Shown: positions 25,989-39,096, numbered from the stretch's first letter. The stretch: 64,000 nucleotides of DNA from Pyricularia pennisetigena (GCF_004337985.1 NW_021940919.1:1977534-2041533), one strand, 5' to 3'. Made by a program: numbers and translations. Notes: generated by a model from the letters alone, not told the origin.

Positions 25989-27069
25989 ATGGAAAACACA
26001 TTACCAATAATATTAATAAATATATCCGAAAAAGTATTCCCATTCGCGCAATTTGCAACCTAATACTTTACGTCCGATTTAACCCTATTATTTCCATCGA
26101 TATCGCAATTACCTTCGTTTTTATCGCTATCCCAATTACCATCGCCCAATTATATATTCGAAAATAAATGGGAATTTAGGCCTTTTTTAATCGATTAAAA
26201 GCAATTACCGAGGGAATCTAAATCCGAAGCGGAAATAAACCCCGAAACCAAATTTATTCGCAATATTATTAAATTTTGGCGCAACCGTTACCGACGCACC
26301 AATTTCACGCAATTTATCCACGTTTAGGTAATAACGGCAAATTTTCACGAAATTACCCGACCTGCCCCATCGCGAATATTTTTTTTTAAAAAAGCATTAC
26401 GAAACCTTTAAATCCGAAAACGTTTACGCGCCAATGGGGTCGAATACCGTTTTAATAATAAATTTCCTGCGCCTATCGAGGCCGACCTTTTACGCAGGGA
26501 ATTGCAGCAATTAATATAATATTTACGTTTTTTTAACCGGTTCGAGCCCACAAATTTCCAATTTTCGGGAATAAAAGATTGTTCCGCCAAAAACGTAAAC
26601 GATATAAATTAATTTAAACAGGTATTCGACACGTCCACCCAGGAAATCCCGTCCAAAACGCCAATATTATACAAATTTATATTTTTATTATTATTACATT
26701 CCCGGGGCCACCGCCCGTTTTATCCATCGTTACAAATTTCGAACGTGGTATACCTGGAACCAAATACCTTTTTAAAAACCACAAACCCCCCAACGTTAAA
26801 GGATTAACGCGTTATATTAATATTAGCGATTTTAACCCACGGATATTCCCCCCAAAAAAGCAATTATTTGCTACGCGCATTCGCATTATACTTTATAAAT
26901 AATGGAATTCCACAACGTATTGTAGATACATTAACCGGGTTTGGAATATATTTATCTTATAAAACTATTAAACGGTAAACCCAACAATTTGTCGCCGTTG
27001 CCCGAATACGTTATTAGCAATATCTATATTTATATTTAGCTTTTACCGCGAACAGCAATAATAATTTTT

Positions 27070-27115
<46 letters not shown>

Positions 27116-29313
27116 TATAGACAAATTTAAAAAGGATCGCTCGTGACCCAACATTATCTTTCGTATATAACAATTTCAACTTTTTGGACAAGGTACAGGA
27201 CCTTGGATATAGAAGACGTAACCGAATGCAAAACTTAACATCGTATCTCTTTATATTAACGCCAGGATTTAAACGATATACGCAATCCCAATAGTACGCC
27301 ACCGTACCTTTCCGCCAAAAATGGTTACAAACGCCCGCCTTTCTACAATATCCGGACACCTATTACGAAAGCGCCAAATATTATATAATGCACCAAATTT
27401 GTGGTTTTTTATTCCCCAACCGCCCATATACGCCTGGAATAATCCCATAATACCCTACCCTCGCACGAATTACATTAACCTTTTACCTTATCCAAACCCC
27501 CGCCATTACCGAAAACGAAGGGGAATACGCAGGAATTATCCAAATCCACGAAATCCTTTTTAAACGTTTTTTAAACCTGTTACCCGACCATTTCGACTAC
27601 TTTTCCGTCCTGCTCCTCGTTTATAGGGATTAAAAAACAACGTTATATATCCGTACCATTTAAGGAATTTATATCGAATTATTTTAATTTTTTAACAAAA
27701 AACAATGGATGTTACCCGTACCAGCGTTTTTCCATATCGAATTCAATTTTATTAACCAGTTATAGCAATATTACGCCCCTATTATATTTATAAATATAAC
27801 AGGGTTGGGGAAATATAACCAGTTTTAAAAAAATAAAAAAGAGTTTTACCACGTTTTACGGCTTTTACAAAATATATTCCGGTCCCGCATTTTGTATATT
27901 ATAATTGCTATTTTAATTTAAAACGGATTATTGGATAGGGATTAGATTTTTAAAAACGCCCTGGAAAAGGTTTTTACCGATATACCATATAACACATATA
28001 TTTCCGTGGTAAACCGTGTTTACGATAATATATTCGCTGGTTATATTAACGGTTTAATGGGTATTGGATTATGGGATATAAAACCCAAAATTAATATCGC
28101 TTTCCGCACGCAATACCGCTATTTGCAAATAATTAACCTTTTATAAATAATAATAAACGCGTTCCACCAAAAAGATTACGGCGTATTGGAAATTATAATG
28201 CCGCAATTGGTCCTATTTTTTTACGGTTGCAAAACAAAAAATTATGGCCCTAAAATGTTATATTTAACCTGGTTATTACGACCAAAGGTTATAAATTAGC
28301 CGCTACGCACCGGGATTTTAAAATTAGCGTTCGTAAAATGTACCACGGCCGGGAATGGATTCAAACCGGTAAACCTAACAATTAAATATATTAATAAGGG
28401 TTTCGCCATAAATATTAAAAATAACCACAATTCCACGCACGATTTGCGAAAAATATTCCTAAATTGTGCAGCGATAGGGCCAATCGCAACTACGGTGCGT
28501 AAAATATTGGAAAACATCGCCCGTACACGCATTAATAATAAATATTACATAATGTCAACCAACCAAAATATAATCCATTATGCGTATTTGTTATTCCAAA
28601 ATGGTTGGGGAAACGAAAAGGCCGAAGTATTACCCAGTTTCGATTTCGACGGCCCTAATTTATTATACCTGGGTTTGAAAAAGCTAATGGGCGACAAATT
28701 GGAGGTATTTAATTAAAAAGTCGTACGCCCCAATAGCGTATTATTTCAAGCGGATAATAAAAAAATAAAGGCAAATCCAAAAAAGGGATATAACCGGATA
28801 AACGGTTTAGATATTAATGGTATAATTAACACCGAAAGAAATTTGCTGGACGGAATATACGAAAAATCCGACGAAAAAGGCGCATAAAATTTAAAATAAT
28901 AAAAGGTAAATTACGTAAATTAAAACGGGCAAAAACGAGGATCGTTCCATTATAAAAAGGAATTAAATGGACGAATAACGGTAACTTTACCCGCGAATAA
29001 CGGAAGCAAAACAGCGTCCGCAAAACCAGTAAATACAAATAAACAAATACCAATCGTAAATTTGGTCTAAAATAAAATGCGAAATATAATTTCCTCCAAA
29101 ATTTTCCGCATAAATAACCCGTTTCTTATCTATTTTCTTTACCCAAATAAACTATATTTTCCATTTACCGCCAATTATAAATCCAGCAAAAAAAATCCTG
29201 GTAATAACCGTTATTATAATACCCCATTAATTACGAGTAATAAATCCATTAAACCGGATCCCAATAATAATAATTGTTATAATATTATATATACAAAACC
29301 CCCAATTTTATAA
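25989..29313 (+). pseudogene. DUF6589-like protein, candidate transposase of the giant element
   Basis: About 1100 codons from an ATG at 25989 to a TAA at 29311-29313, with RIP-type stops throughout. The region 27610-28560 follows what I recall of the fungal DUF6589 family. It has an RDQKTTLYIRT-like segment (27625-27650; family GDQxT..RIR), then LPVPAFFHIEFNFINQL, then FFYGCKTKNYGPKMLYLTWLL. After that comes AGNGFKPVNLTIKYINK (28350-28400; family N.G..F.pvDl..EH) and a final conserved stretch. D-to-N, E-to-K, H-to-Y and G-to-R differences at key positions are all G-to-A or C-to-T changes. The N-terminal third is unrecognised. A (TA)n tract at 27071-27111 falls inside it. The transposase role is inferred from its being the only non-helicase gene conserved next to an end. 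Confidence 0.65.
27071..27111. repeat. (TA)n microsatellite inside the DUF6589-like gene
   Basis: About 20 TA dinucleotides in copy B; copy A has a shorter, interrupted version near 13830-13855. The tract lies between two coding blocks and may mark an intron or a poorly constrained linker. Confidence 0.9.
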
Positions 29314-30589
29314 CACCAAACCCCAAAAAAAAGCAAAACAAAAAAACCCAAACCGATTAAAAAAAACGAAAACGCTTGGCAGCGTTGAATATTTTTTTAG
29401 GAGTGGGCTTATTAGCGCCACGCCTCTTTTTCCGAACTGGGGTCGCGGTAAACGATCCAGGGACCGAATTATCCTCCTTTTTATCCTTTTTTAAAATAGG
29501 TATGCAGGGTTTCCTTAACGAATCGAATATAAATTTATCGTAATTAAGGCCAAAATCGATAAATAAAAAAAACGGAATAACGACCGCTAAAGGATCGGCG
29601 TTATTATTACCAAAAATACCTTTTTTAAACGGTTTATTAGTTTCCCGGCGTTTAATAACCCAAAAGCCAAAATCCTTTATTGGGGCCCCGATAACCCGCG
29701 CGGTCGCGGTTTCGTCGTAAAATCCATCGCTGTTTTTAATCCATTTTATTAATTTAACCATAAACCCCTAATCCATAATGGCAAAATCGAAATAAGGTAA
29801 ATGTGTACGATTAATGTAATTAGCAAACGTATTACGGCCATTATTTTGTTCCTGGCATTAATAATTAATATAAATTGGACCCAACGTTAAAATAAAAACT
29901 AACGTTTTTTTTACCAGATCCTGTTCGTTAAATTATTTAGGAATATTTAACACGAGCATTAAAACCAGGCGAAAATAGAATTCGCTTATACGGCGCGTTT
30001 TATTAAAATAAAAAGCATTAAAATGCTGGGGGGGTTTTGTTATCTAAGCGAAGCAGTTAAAAAGCCAGGAGAATATAATTGCTATTACCTTATACGCTAG
30101 GAATTGTTTAACAATTAAAAACTGGATAACTTTAGGGAAACGTATGCGCGTAATATATTTAAATAATATTTACTATATATTAGCAACGGCCGGAACAGTA
30201 GAAAAAAGGGCATTAACCTTCCGGAATATGCGATTTTTTACCCAATCGAAAAAGGTACCTCGCATTTCGAAAATGCGCCAAATAACAGGTTTGTTTTAAC
30301 CCAACCGAATTAAGCGACCACAAATTTGCAACTGTATATTGGCGTTCCACATTAAAGGGATAATAATACCAATGCAATAATTGGGGTGCAAATTAAAATT
30401 AACGCTGGAAATATTAATATTTAAAATATAAACGTTAAAATTGGAACTGGAATCGGTGAAATCGGAAACGGTTTTGTCGCGTTCGGCTTGGGACAGGCCT
30501 AATCGGATAATAACCACACCGAAACTGGTTTTTTCCAAAATAAAAACAATAAAATTAAAAAAGTTAGCAGATATATTAAAAATTGTAAC

Positions 30590-30715
30590 AATTGTTACAA
30601 AAATGGAGAAATAATAACCATTATAACATTTGTTACAATTTAAAAATATAAAAATTGTAATAATTATTACAATAATTGTAAGGAAGGAAAAAAATTGTAA
30701 CAACTGTCATTATAT
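30590..30715. repeat. TTGTNAC/GTNACAA dyad cluster
   Basis: Several dyads of the type TTGTAAC...GTTACAA packed into ~125 bp that separates two coding blocks of the SNF2 gene. Copy A has the counterpart at 10265-10380. It may be an intron with repeated protein-binding or structural sites. Confidence 0.6.
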
Positions 30716-32610
30716 GGCCAATTTACGTTTGAATCCAAGGATTGGGGGTTATAATTAGGACGCGTTAACCCTTTTTTTTTCCATGCAAATTTCGACCACG
30801 CGGGTAATAAATGGCGATTCGTTTGATATAAAATGGACCATTTCAACCCTGCCCGACGGAAATAACGTTTTAAAATTAGTGCAAGTTTTCGAATAAACCC
30901 AGTTAAAAAGACCGTCGCCGTTATATTAAATTAAAACGTCCACAATTACCGATCCAAAACGGGTTTTTCCTTCCTATAGGTTTTTTTTAAAATTTTGTCG
31001 GACGTTGCGGTGTTTGGCCTTAAAATCCACTCCTTTTAACGCCAGCATTTTACCCAATTCCGCCGAATTAACATCCCGGGTATTGTCCTCGGCGTAAATT
31101 ATTAACCAAAAAAGGTAATTAATTGCCAAAAACTACAATAGGCGGATAAGACCCATATTAAAAAAAACCGAAATTTGGCGGTTACCAGTTATAGTATCCG
31201 CATTAGTGGGAATTCCTAATAAAGCGGGACTAATATCGTCGGTATTTTCGCCCACGAATACGGTAATAATATTTTTAAAAATTGCCTCGGTATTCGTTAT
31301 AACGTTTTCGAAACGGTGGCCAAATTAGAGTTTTTTAGTAATAATATTATAAGGCGGAATGCGTTTACGGGGATAAATAATTATACCGTTAGGTAAAATA
31401 AAACCGGTATTTATACCCCTATGTACCGTAAATACGCCCGTATATTTAAAAATCACTAACGATTTTTCGTTTGGTATGGTAATAGGAGTTATAAAATTCA
31501 AAATTCGAGGGTAAAATAACCATTATTTCCAACCTATTAATTCGAATTTTTGTAGGGAGGTTTTGGTGTTTTTATCGATATTAAAAACGACGAAACAGCC
31601 ACTATTTTCCCAAATATAATCGACCGTAAATATGTTTTCCTAGGACAGGCTTTTAAATCGGGCGAAAAAGATCGCAATTTTATCCCAAATTAGGGTATTA
31701 AAGCTAATAATATCCCTAATTTTATTAATAATCGGCGTGGTAATGGTTATGCCCCGATTAATGCAAAGGATAAAGCGAAATACGCGGTATATTATCGATT
31801 CGCGGTAACGGAGGTATTAAGTTTCGTTTCCAATTATACGTTAAAAAAAAATACCGGATGGTAAATATATAACCAAACGCCGGATATTTTTGGTGTTTTC
31901 GCCCGTGGAAAAATCGGTTTTCCGACCGTTTCTGCGTTAACGGCTCCTAATAAAATTATTTAACTTAAACAAATATATTAATATAACGAAATTATAATAA
32001 TTGTTACAAAAAATATTTACTGGGTATTATTTTTAATATTGGAATTATCGTCGAAATTGTCGACGTCGGGGGGGCGTTGTTAAAAATTGGAATTAATAAC
32101 CTTATCCATACATTATAGGTTAAATACCTTTTCCGCGTTATAAATTTCGTCCAACTGTTTAGTTTTTCGGATTAGGAATGTCGAATAAAATATAATAATA
32201 ACCGTGCCCGCAAATTTGGGATTAAATTTGCGGGCGGCGAATTTGGTTAAAATATCGTGAAATTGCGCCTGGGTAAAAATAGCAGCCGTTCGCGGGGTAT
32301 CGGTAGCGTATACCTCGGTTAAACTATAATAGCATTTAACGTTAAGGGTTGGGAAATTAGTTATTATTTTTTTAAATGTTTGCGAAACAAGGCTGGTCGG
32401 GACGAAAATCAAAATGGGAAAACATCCGTCGGCATTTTAAATAAATCGGTTATATTGGTAACGGATGTACCACATATAAATCGCCGTAAAATAAATAATC
32501 GTTTTTCCTATACCCATTTCGTTGGTTAATAGCCAATTTTTAAAAACTAATTATTCCAACTTTAGTAGGGTATGGGCATTTAAACCGAAAAAGAAGTTAA
32601 TTTAGCAAAA

Positions 32611-32740
32611 ACACAAATTGTAACAATAATTACAAAAATAGGGGTGGGATTATAATAATAATTACAAAAATAGGGGCAGGATTGTGATAATAATCACAAA
32701 AATAAGGGTAAAATTGTAACGACAGTTACAATTATTAGGG
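32611..32740. repeat. 32-bp dyad repeat block in copy B
   Basis: About four direct ~32-bp units, each containing a TTGTNAYNRTNACAA-type dyad and a ACAAAAATAGGGG-like spacer. It lies just upstream of the SNF2 ATP-binding block on the coding strand, as in copy A (8350-8510). Confidence 0.75.
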
Positions 32741-33499
32741 ATAATGTATATATAATTTACCAACCAATTAATAGGGTAACTAATAGCGACCAGAAAAAAT
32801 ATCAGGTATATCCCAATTAGATTAAAAGTATTTGCCTTTAATTTTTTTGTATTTAAAACCGATTTTGTTATCGGTATTTAGACCGTTAATAGGCAAAATG
32901 TTTTAAAAAAAGCGCAACTTTTTTATAGCAGCCTAAATCGCGTCCGAATTAGAGAAATAACCAATCCAGGGATAATTTTTAGTTAAAATAAAAAATTACG
33001 CATGGTATACCAAAAAAACCGTTAAAATTTTTTCGCGGGCGTCCTCGAAAATTTCCTCTTTTGCGCGGTCCATATCAGCAAATCGATCGGCGATGGTGGA
33101 CTGGGTTTATATAAAATTAAGGAAATCGTTTTATTAATCGTCGCTAAAAAATTTGGGATAAAATTCGGTAATTTTTATTTTGGGTTTGGTAAAAATGGGA
33201 CGATGGAACCGCCTTTCGTCGTACAAATTATTGAAAATACTTTTAAATATTAACAAATCCAATGGGTGCATTTAAACTTAATTTATACGCTTTTTTTTTT
33301 TCTTCAGCCGTCCGACTTTAATAAATTTAAAACGGGACCAGGTGTCGACAGCGAATATTATTATCGTCCTATTATAGCAGGCGCGGTTAAAACCAAACAA
33401 ATTGGCGACGTCGATGGCTTGGTCGGTTCGCGAACGGGCAATTAAACGATATTAAAATTGCATTAAATGCAAATTATTTAGGGCGATAACGTTGTCGGC

Positions 33500-34090
33500 G
33501 ATAATTGCATAATCCGCGACAACAAATAAGGTGGAGGATTGTTTAATATTAAATTTAAAAGGGTTGCGGTAATTTCCATTAAAATCGTTAAAACCTTCCT
33601 TATTTCCAATAACGATATTTCCCTACCGGCGAAAAACAAAATAAAGGAAATGGTAGCAAATTTTAAACCAATCGTCGATATAGTAACCGCCATATATATA
33701 TGGTCCAAGGTTAACGGTTTTAAACTTTAAATCGCCGTTTTTAAAGTCAAATCCGGTGGTTATTATCCGCAGGTAAATTAACATCGTGGCGAGGATTATA
33801 GGAATTATAACCGGTTTAAATTTGTTTGCGAATATTTTTAGCCCGGGGAGGTTAATATCGCTTTAGCGGATAAAAGGGGGGATAAGGGGTAGGCGACGCC
33901 GATTTGCCAAATTATCGAAAATGGGTTTAATACCCCTGTCGTTAAATATATCCGGTACGGAGGCCAAGGTCTTTTACCAGACGGGCATTTTATTATTTTT
34001 AATCTGTTTGCCGGGATTACCTGCCTTAAAATAAATTAAAAAACCGAATACATCGGCGATTGAAAATAAATTAACCAACAATCAAAATTA
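33500..34090. other. Unassigned part of copy B between SNF2 and MAPKKR genes
   Basis: AT-rich, RIP-damaged sequence with short open frames on both strands (for example 33478-33708 minus and 33539-33730 plus) that shadow each other. I cannot decide which is real; it may be the SNF2 N-terminus. A TTGTGACA/TGTTACA dyad begins at about 34133, just beyond its edge. Confidence 0.4.
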
Positions 34091-34299
34091 TGCCCGTTAT
34101 CCCAAAATATATAAAAGGGTGAAAACCAAATTGTGACAGTTGTTACATTATAGCAATAATTGTTTGGTATTACCGCAAAAAATTGTAATAGCTGTTACAA
34201 TATAGTAAATAGCAGGACATATTAATGCAGGGATTATAATAATTATCGCAATCCAATAAAAGGAAATATTAACCTATTATATTAATATATTATACTAAA

Positions 34300-35472
34300 G
34301 CATTTGTCGTTTCGTAACCAAATACAATTATTACCTCGTTTATATTCGACGAATTATTATTAAAATAATATGCCAAAATCTGGCCATTAACGCGTGCTTT
34401 TATTGCGGGGACGCCAATAGCAGATTAAAAGCGTTTAAGGGTTTGGGCGATTGGGGTTTCGTTCGTATTACGGAAAATGTTATTTCCGCGACCGAACCAG
34501 GCGGGCGGGTTGGTATTATTATTAATTTTAAAGCAGTTCATATAACCCAAATGGGGTATAATGCGAACCATTTTGGCAATATTCGTATTTTTTACCCTGC
34601 GCCAAGTTATAATAATTATCGCCGATACGGATTGGTTTTTACCCAGCTAAAAATCCTTTTATAACGGGACGGGTAAGCGATTTAAGAAATCCGTATCTTT
34701 ATACGATGGGAAATAATATTCGGGTTATACGAAATTTATTGGTTTATTATTTAACGTCGAATTAGGTTTAAATTGCGTCCGCGATACCGAAATAAAGCTA
34801 GTTTTAACTGGCCGAACGGTAGTAATTTTATATATACGGGGTGCGGGCGGCCTATTTAATAACGCGGGTGCCGGGTTAATAATAACTTCCGATTATGGTG
34901 TAAAGGGCCGGTTTTTGGGGTTTTTTAGTGGCGGGGATAATGCGTTGGTAAATGGTTTAAAGGATGTTAGGGGAATTTGCAATTGGCGGTTGTCCAAATC
35001 CGGGGCAAATTCGTTATAATTATCGTTTATATTAATATTATTATCGTTTTTATTGGCGGACGCGGGGGCAGGTTGGTTATCGTTTTCGCCCATATAAATA
35101 TCGTTATTATTATAATCGACGGGGGCGGGGGTAAATTTATTATCGCCGGAATCCATATTAACATTATTTTAATTGTTATTATTATTATTAGGAATAGGGG
35201 GAAAATTTAAGGGGATTCCGGTTGCATCCGAATAATTTTGTAATATAAAACGGTCCAACCGAGCAAAACTTAATTCTAAAACAATTGCAATATCCGCGTC
35301 GTAATTTTCCAAATCCTTAAAATATTGGTTTATTTTTTTTGTCCGCGTTCCTTTTTATAATATAATTATTAAGTTGGTAAATAATTTAACATTATTGGGT
35401 ATATGTCCCAACGTAAATTTGGTGGTGGTTTGGGCGGAGGTTTTGCCTTTTTAGCGTTTTTTGGGAGCCATG
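34300..35472 (-). pseudogene. Unknown protein of the giant element (starts MAPKKR)
   Basis: I do not recognise a family. An ATG at 35472 opens a frame beginning MAPKKR, a basic start suggesting nuclear localisation. It continues through a region rich in Asp, Tyr and Leu (FKDLENYDADIAIVLELSFA) and then a long Asn/Asp/Pro-rich low-complexity segment (34893-35156). Stops at former Gln/Trp codons are present (for example directly after MAPKKR). The C-terminus is uncertain: two frames are plausible below 34690. The gene shares strand and direction with the SNF2 and RecQ genes. TTGTAAC-type dyads lie just upstream of the ATG (35490-35560), where a promoter would be. Copy A's counterpart lies outside the window. 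Confidence 0.5.
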
Positions 35473-35479
35473 GTGATAA

Positions 35480-36130
35480 GGGAACGTAATTGTAACAATT
35501 ATTACGGTTTTTGGCGAATTAAAGCAATTATTATAATTACTGTCACAATAAGGTTAATTAATCTGCCCAGGACTTAACCGGGTGGGGGGTACCCTTACGA
35601 TACAAGGGCGCTAATTATAATTTATTTTCGTTACGATTGGGTTAGTGCCTGTTTGGGTGGGTAGGGTATAAACAGTTTTGTCCAATTAAAAATGTTTTAG
35701 TTAGGCTTCCTGACGAATGTGTTTGCAATATTTGCTAAAGCAATTTTGCGATTGTAATAATTGTTACGTTTATTGGTTAAAAATTGAGCGCTGGTTTAAT
35801 CGTTACAATTTTTTATTAATCGTTACAAAAAGAATCTGGCGGTTGGGAGAAAGGTTTTTATTGTAAAAAAAAAGAAAAAAAGCTAATAAAAATAAAAAAG
35901 GAGGTATTTATAATTGGGTTTACGTATGGGGCTTTTTGCTAATAAAATAAGGTTAAAGTGGAAACGCCAAAATTTCCGGAGTTTAACCGTAACAATTGTC
36001 ACAATTTGCAATATCGAACCCTTTTATTTTTAATCGGGGCGCCGTTACGCCGTACCAGTTTATATATAATCCAAGCTTTCAATTTACGTAACAATTATTA
36101 TTATCCAGTATTTGGTCGTTTTATTTAGGC
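35480..36130. promoter_or_regulatory. Intergenic spacer of copy B with TTGTAAC dyads
   Basis: The spacer between the end of the RecQ gene and the start of the MAPKKR gene. It holds several copies of the dyad half-sites TTGTAAC/GTTACAA (near 35490-35545, 35755, 35815-35830, 35990-36010). Regulatory function is inferred from position only. Confidence 0.4.
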
Positions 36131-36149
36131 CGTTAATTGGGGATTTTGG

Positions 36150-38649
36150 TATTTAATAATTATATATTTTGCGCTGTTTAATCCTCCCTTTTAATTATTC
36201 CAACTCGGCGTCGCTTTTTTTATCGCTCGACCCTTTTATAATCCAAGGCACGTTGTTTAATCTAATTAGGATTTAATTTTATTCGCCTTTTAATTTTTGG
36301 GTTATAAATTTATAAACGTTCCTATGTTGGATATTTTTGCAACCGTTAACGTTAATTAACATTTTAACCTGTGGTTATAATACCGTTTAATTCGTTCGTC
36401 GGCGTTTATTAATTTGTTTTCCCGAATAATTATTAATTATATCCATCGTTTCCTAAGGTGCCACCGTATTTTGATTCCGCCGCCTTTTTTTTATTATTTA
36501 TACAAATAGGAGGCGTAATTTCGTATCCCATTTTCGTATATTATTGGGAGTTAAGCAACGAAATAATCGCTATATTGTTTAAACCATTTAATTAATTGTA
36601 AATTTGGAACATTTTCCAGCAAATCGTTTTTCGTCCATTCCCGGTTATAGGAATGGACGAGTTTTTTAACGATACTAAAAACTACTGGTTTGGGTAATAC
36701 CAGTTGGGATAGTAGGTCGTATAACCGCCGCGGGTTTGGGTAAAAAATAATTGTTGCAAAATGGGTACCCTATTTATCCAATTGTTTAAATATATAACTT
36801 TTTTTGGAATTTTTTTTAGGTGTTTTAATTGGTTGCTTTTTAGGGGGTAATACGGGTAAAATTCCAATTTGGTGGACGCAAACGTTATAATAATTTTTAG
36901 GTTGGTTTATTGTAAAAAATGGATTCGTTTTTTATATAAAATTTAATATAATTCGTCGAAAACATTTAGCGTTGGCGAAGGTTTGCATATCTGGCGCCTC
37001 CTTTTTTAATTTTTTCCTATTTATTATTTTTTATTGCGTCCAATGGGGCGGAACGCGTAGTTTAAATATACCCAAAAGGCCGGTTTGTGGTAATTCCGAC
37101 GTTTTTACCCGGTTATTATCGTCTAAATTAAATTTAGCGACACGTGGAAGGTTAATAGGGAATAACCGCGTTTATAAATACGTTAAAAAGTTTAAATAAG
37201 TAATTTGTAAATTTTTAGCGTTTCCTCGTAATACCACGGGTTATTTGGTTAATTTGGTTAATAATTTTGGTTTGGTTGGTTTATATTTAGCGATGGACCC
37301 CTGCGTATCGAAATACCAATAGGGCGCAAAAAAATATACGGTTTTTTTACGGTTGGGCCCGCGTGCGGTTCGTCCGAACTTTTGCTATAGGTTTACGGGG
37401 TCGTTTAATATTAACGCGCCGTATTACACTATACGTTCCACATTAGGTATATCCATACCCATACCCAAAAATAAAATGGAAAATATAATGCGAATTTTAA
37501 AATCCGGTTTGGAAAATTTTGCGTAAATTTTAATTTTATCGATTTTAAATGTAAATACATTGTACCGGATAATTATATCGGTTACGTTTCGTTTAATAAA
37601 TTTCTTAAATACGAGGTTTTTTATTAGGAATTAGCGTATTTGGATAATACGGTTTTTGGCGTTTATATATATAATAGTTTTAAAAATACGGGTGGCGGAT
37701 AATGGTATGGTATTCCCTATTAGGAATAGGAGGCGCCGGTAATCGTTAACAAGGGTTTTGCGTTCCAAATATTGTATTATAATCGTAATTTCGGGTCGGT
37801 CGAAAAACGTTTTAACGAAACGTATTATCCTTTTATAATACAGTTGGTCGAGGACGTAAGTTTTAGCTTTTGCTATAAGGGTTGCGGTGCACCCGAACAC
37901 AAATACGTTTGCTGGTATAATTGCCCGGACCAAACGCAGCATGGAAAACGATTCCCTAAAATCCTTCCACTGTAAAATTATATAAAATTTATTAATAATA
38001 AACAAAACGATACGTTAATGGAATATAAGGTTTCGAAAAAATTTAAAAAATCGGTAATTGGTGGCTTATTCCGGGTTTAAAAAAATGTACGTGTGTTTAT
38101 AAACGGTTTACGGGTTCCAAAAAGGGTTATACTAAATAAAATTAGCTTTGGTAATAAAAACCGCATATTTATATTTACGTTTAAAATGGATTAGTCGATT
38201 AATTTGGGGTTCGCGGCGGGATAACGTTGTATATTGCGTAATTGTTTTTGCCCTAATTTGTTTAATGGGATTATTTGGATAATAATAATATTATTGCGAA
38301 TTACCGAGGTAGTTTGCAATACTATATTTTTCCCGTACCCGGTTTTTACCAGTAAAATAACATTTTTTATATTATATAAAACCCGGTATATATATTGCAT
38401 TTGGTTATAATATGGGATTCGTGCAGGAGTATTAGGGGGTTTGTAGAGGTTTAAAAACTATGTAGCAGTTAAGGAAACGAGCTTGCATTATAGGTTTAAA
38501 TTACCAAAAACTTTGGTTTTGGCGTATAATTCCGGGAGGATGTGTACGTCGGAAAAGGTATTTGCCGCCGCGTATGCGGGATTAGGACCGCGAAAAATTG
38601 CGTCGATTTGGTGGGAAAGCGAAATATATATGGGCGTGTTTCCGGATAT
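36150..38649 (-). pseudogene. RecQ-type helicase pseudogene of copy B
   Basis: The start aligns with an ATG in copy C (58290); in B it is mutated to ATA at 38647-38649. Motif I region: NVILLVKTGYGKNIVLQ (38300-38360; family TGxGKS), then IIIIQIIPLNKLGQKQ (motif Ia). Next is WKDFRESFSMLRLVRAIIP...GCTATL (37860-37990), the RecQ segment leading to motif III (TAT). Motifs V and VI are at 37360-37490 (LGMGMDIPNVERIV and QKFGRTARGPNR). A C-terminal Cys-containing domain (CFRRIILNF, 36970) and a Lys-rich end follow. The architecture recalls fungal telomere-linked RecQ helicases that are often found in repeats. RIP stops are frequent. The 3' limit is approximate. Confidence 0.78.
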
Positions 38650-39096
38650 TATATATATGTAATTTAATACGAATATATAAAAATTTGCGGAAATAATGGT
38701 TTTTTTTAATGGGTGGATATATAGCGTATTATATAATATATATTTTATACGGATTGTAAAATTAGTGGTTTTGCGTTATTTATGTTAAAATTTATATGTA
38801 AAAATTCCTTTCGCTTTTGCGATTTTCCCCATATAAGTTTTAACGGATTATAATCGTTATTAGTAAAATACGAAATGGGTATCGATGGTATTTATAGGTG
38901 GACGTATAATATATTAAATGAAATTTACCCTATACGGATTGTAAAGTAGATATTTTTGCGATATTTGGATTAAAATTTATATGTGAAAGTTCCTTTCGCT
39001 TTTGCGATTTTTTACATATAAATTTTAACGGATTATAATCGTTATTATTAAAATGCGAAATGGGTATCGATAATGTTTTTGGGTTAATAATGGGGA

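Larger units (their letters stand above)
29285..33500 (-). pseudogene. SNF2-family helicase pseudogene of copy B
   Basis: The ATP-binding block is near 32410-32570: NWLLTNEMGIGKTIIYF, matching the SNF2 motif I (DEMGxGKT, D-to-N here), followed by LIFVPTSLVSQTFKKI (motif Ia region). The C-terminal helicase lobe is at 30296-30500: GLSQAERDKTVSDF, YILNINISSVNFNLH and the motif VI block QICGRLIRLG. A Lys/Arg-rich tail (PVRKKRRGANKP) near 29430 may be a nuclear signal. Upstream, 32780-33300 has a Phe/Asp/Lys-rich N-terminal region; the start is uncertain and introns are likely, since dyad-repeat spacers at 32611-32740 and 30590-30715 interrupt the homology. The stop at 29285-29287 lies inside the end of the DUF6589-like gene. 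Chromatin remodelling or strand handling during transposition is conceivable but inferred. Confidence 0.72.

Noticed and set aside
34977..35210. Plus-strand Ile/Val-rich ORF resembling a membrane protein
   Set aside because: It is the reverse of the Asn/Asp-rich region of the MAPKKR gene.
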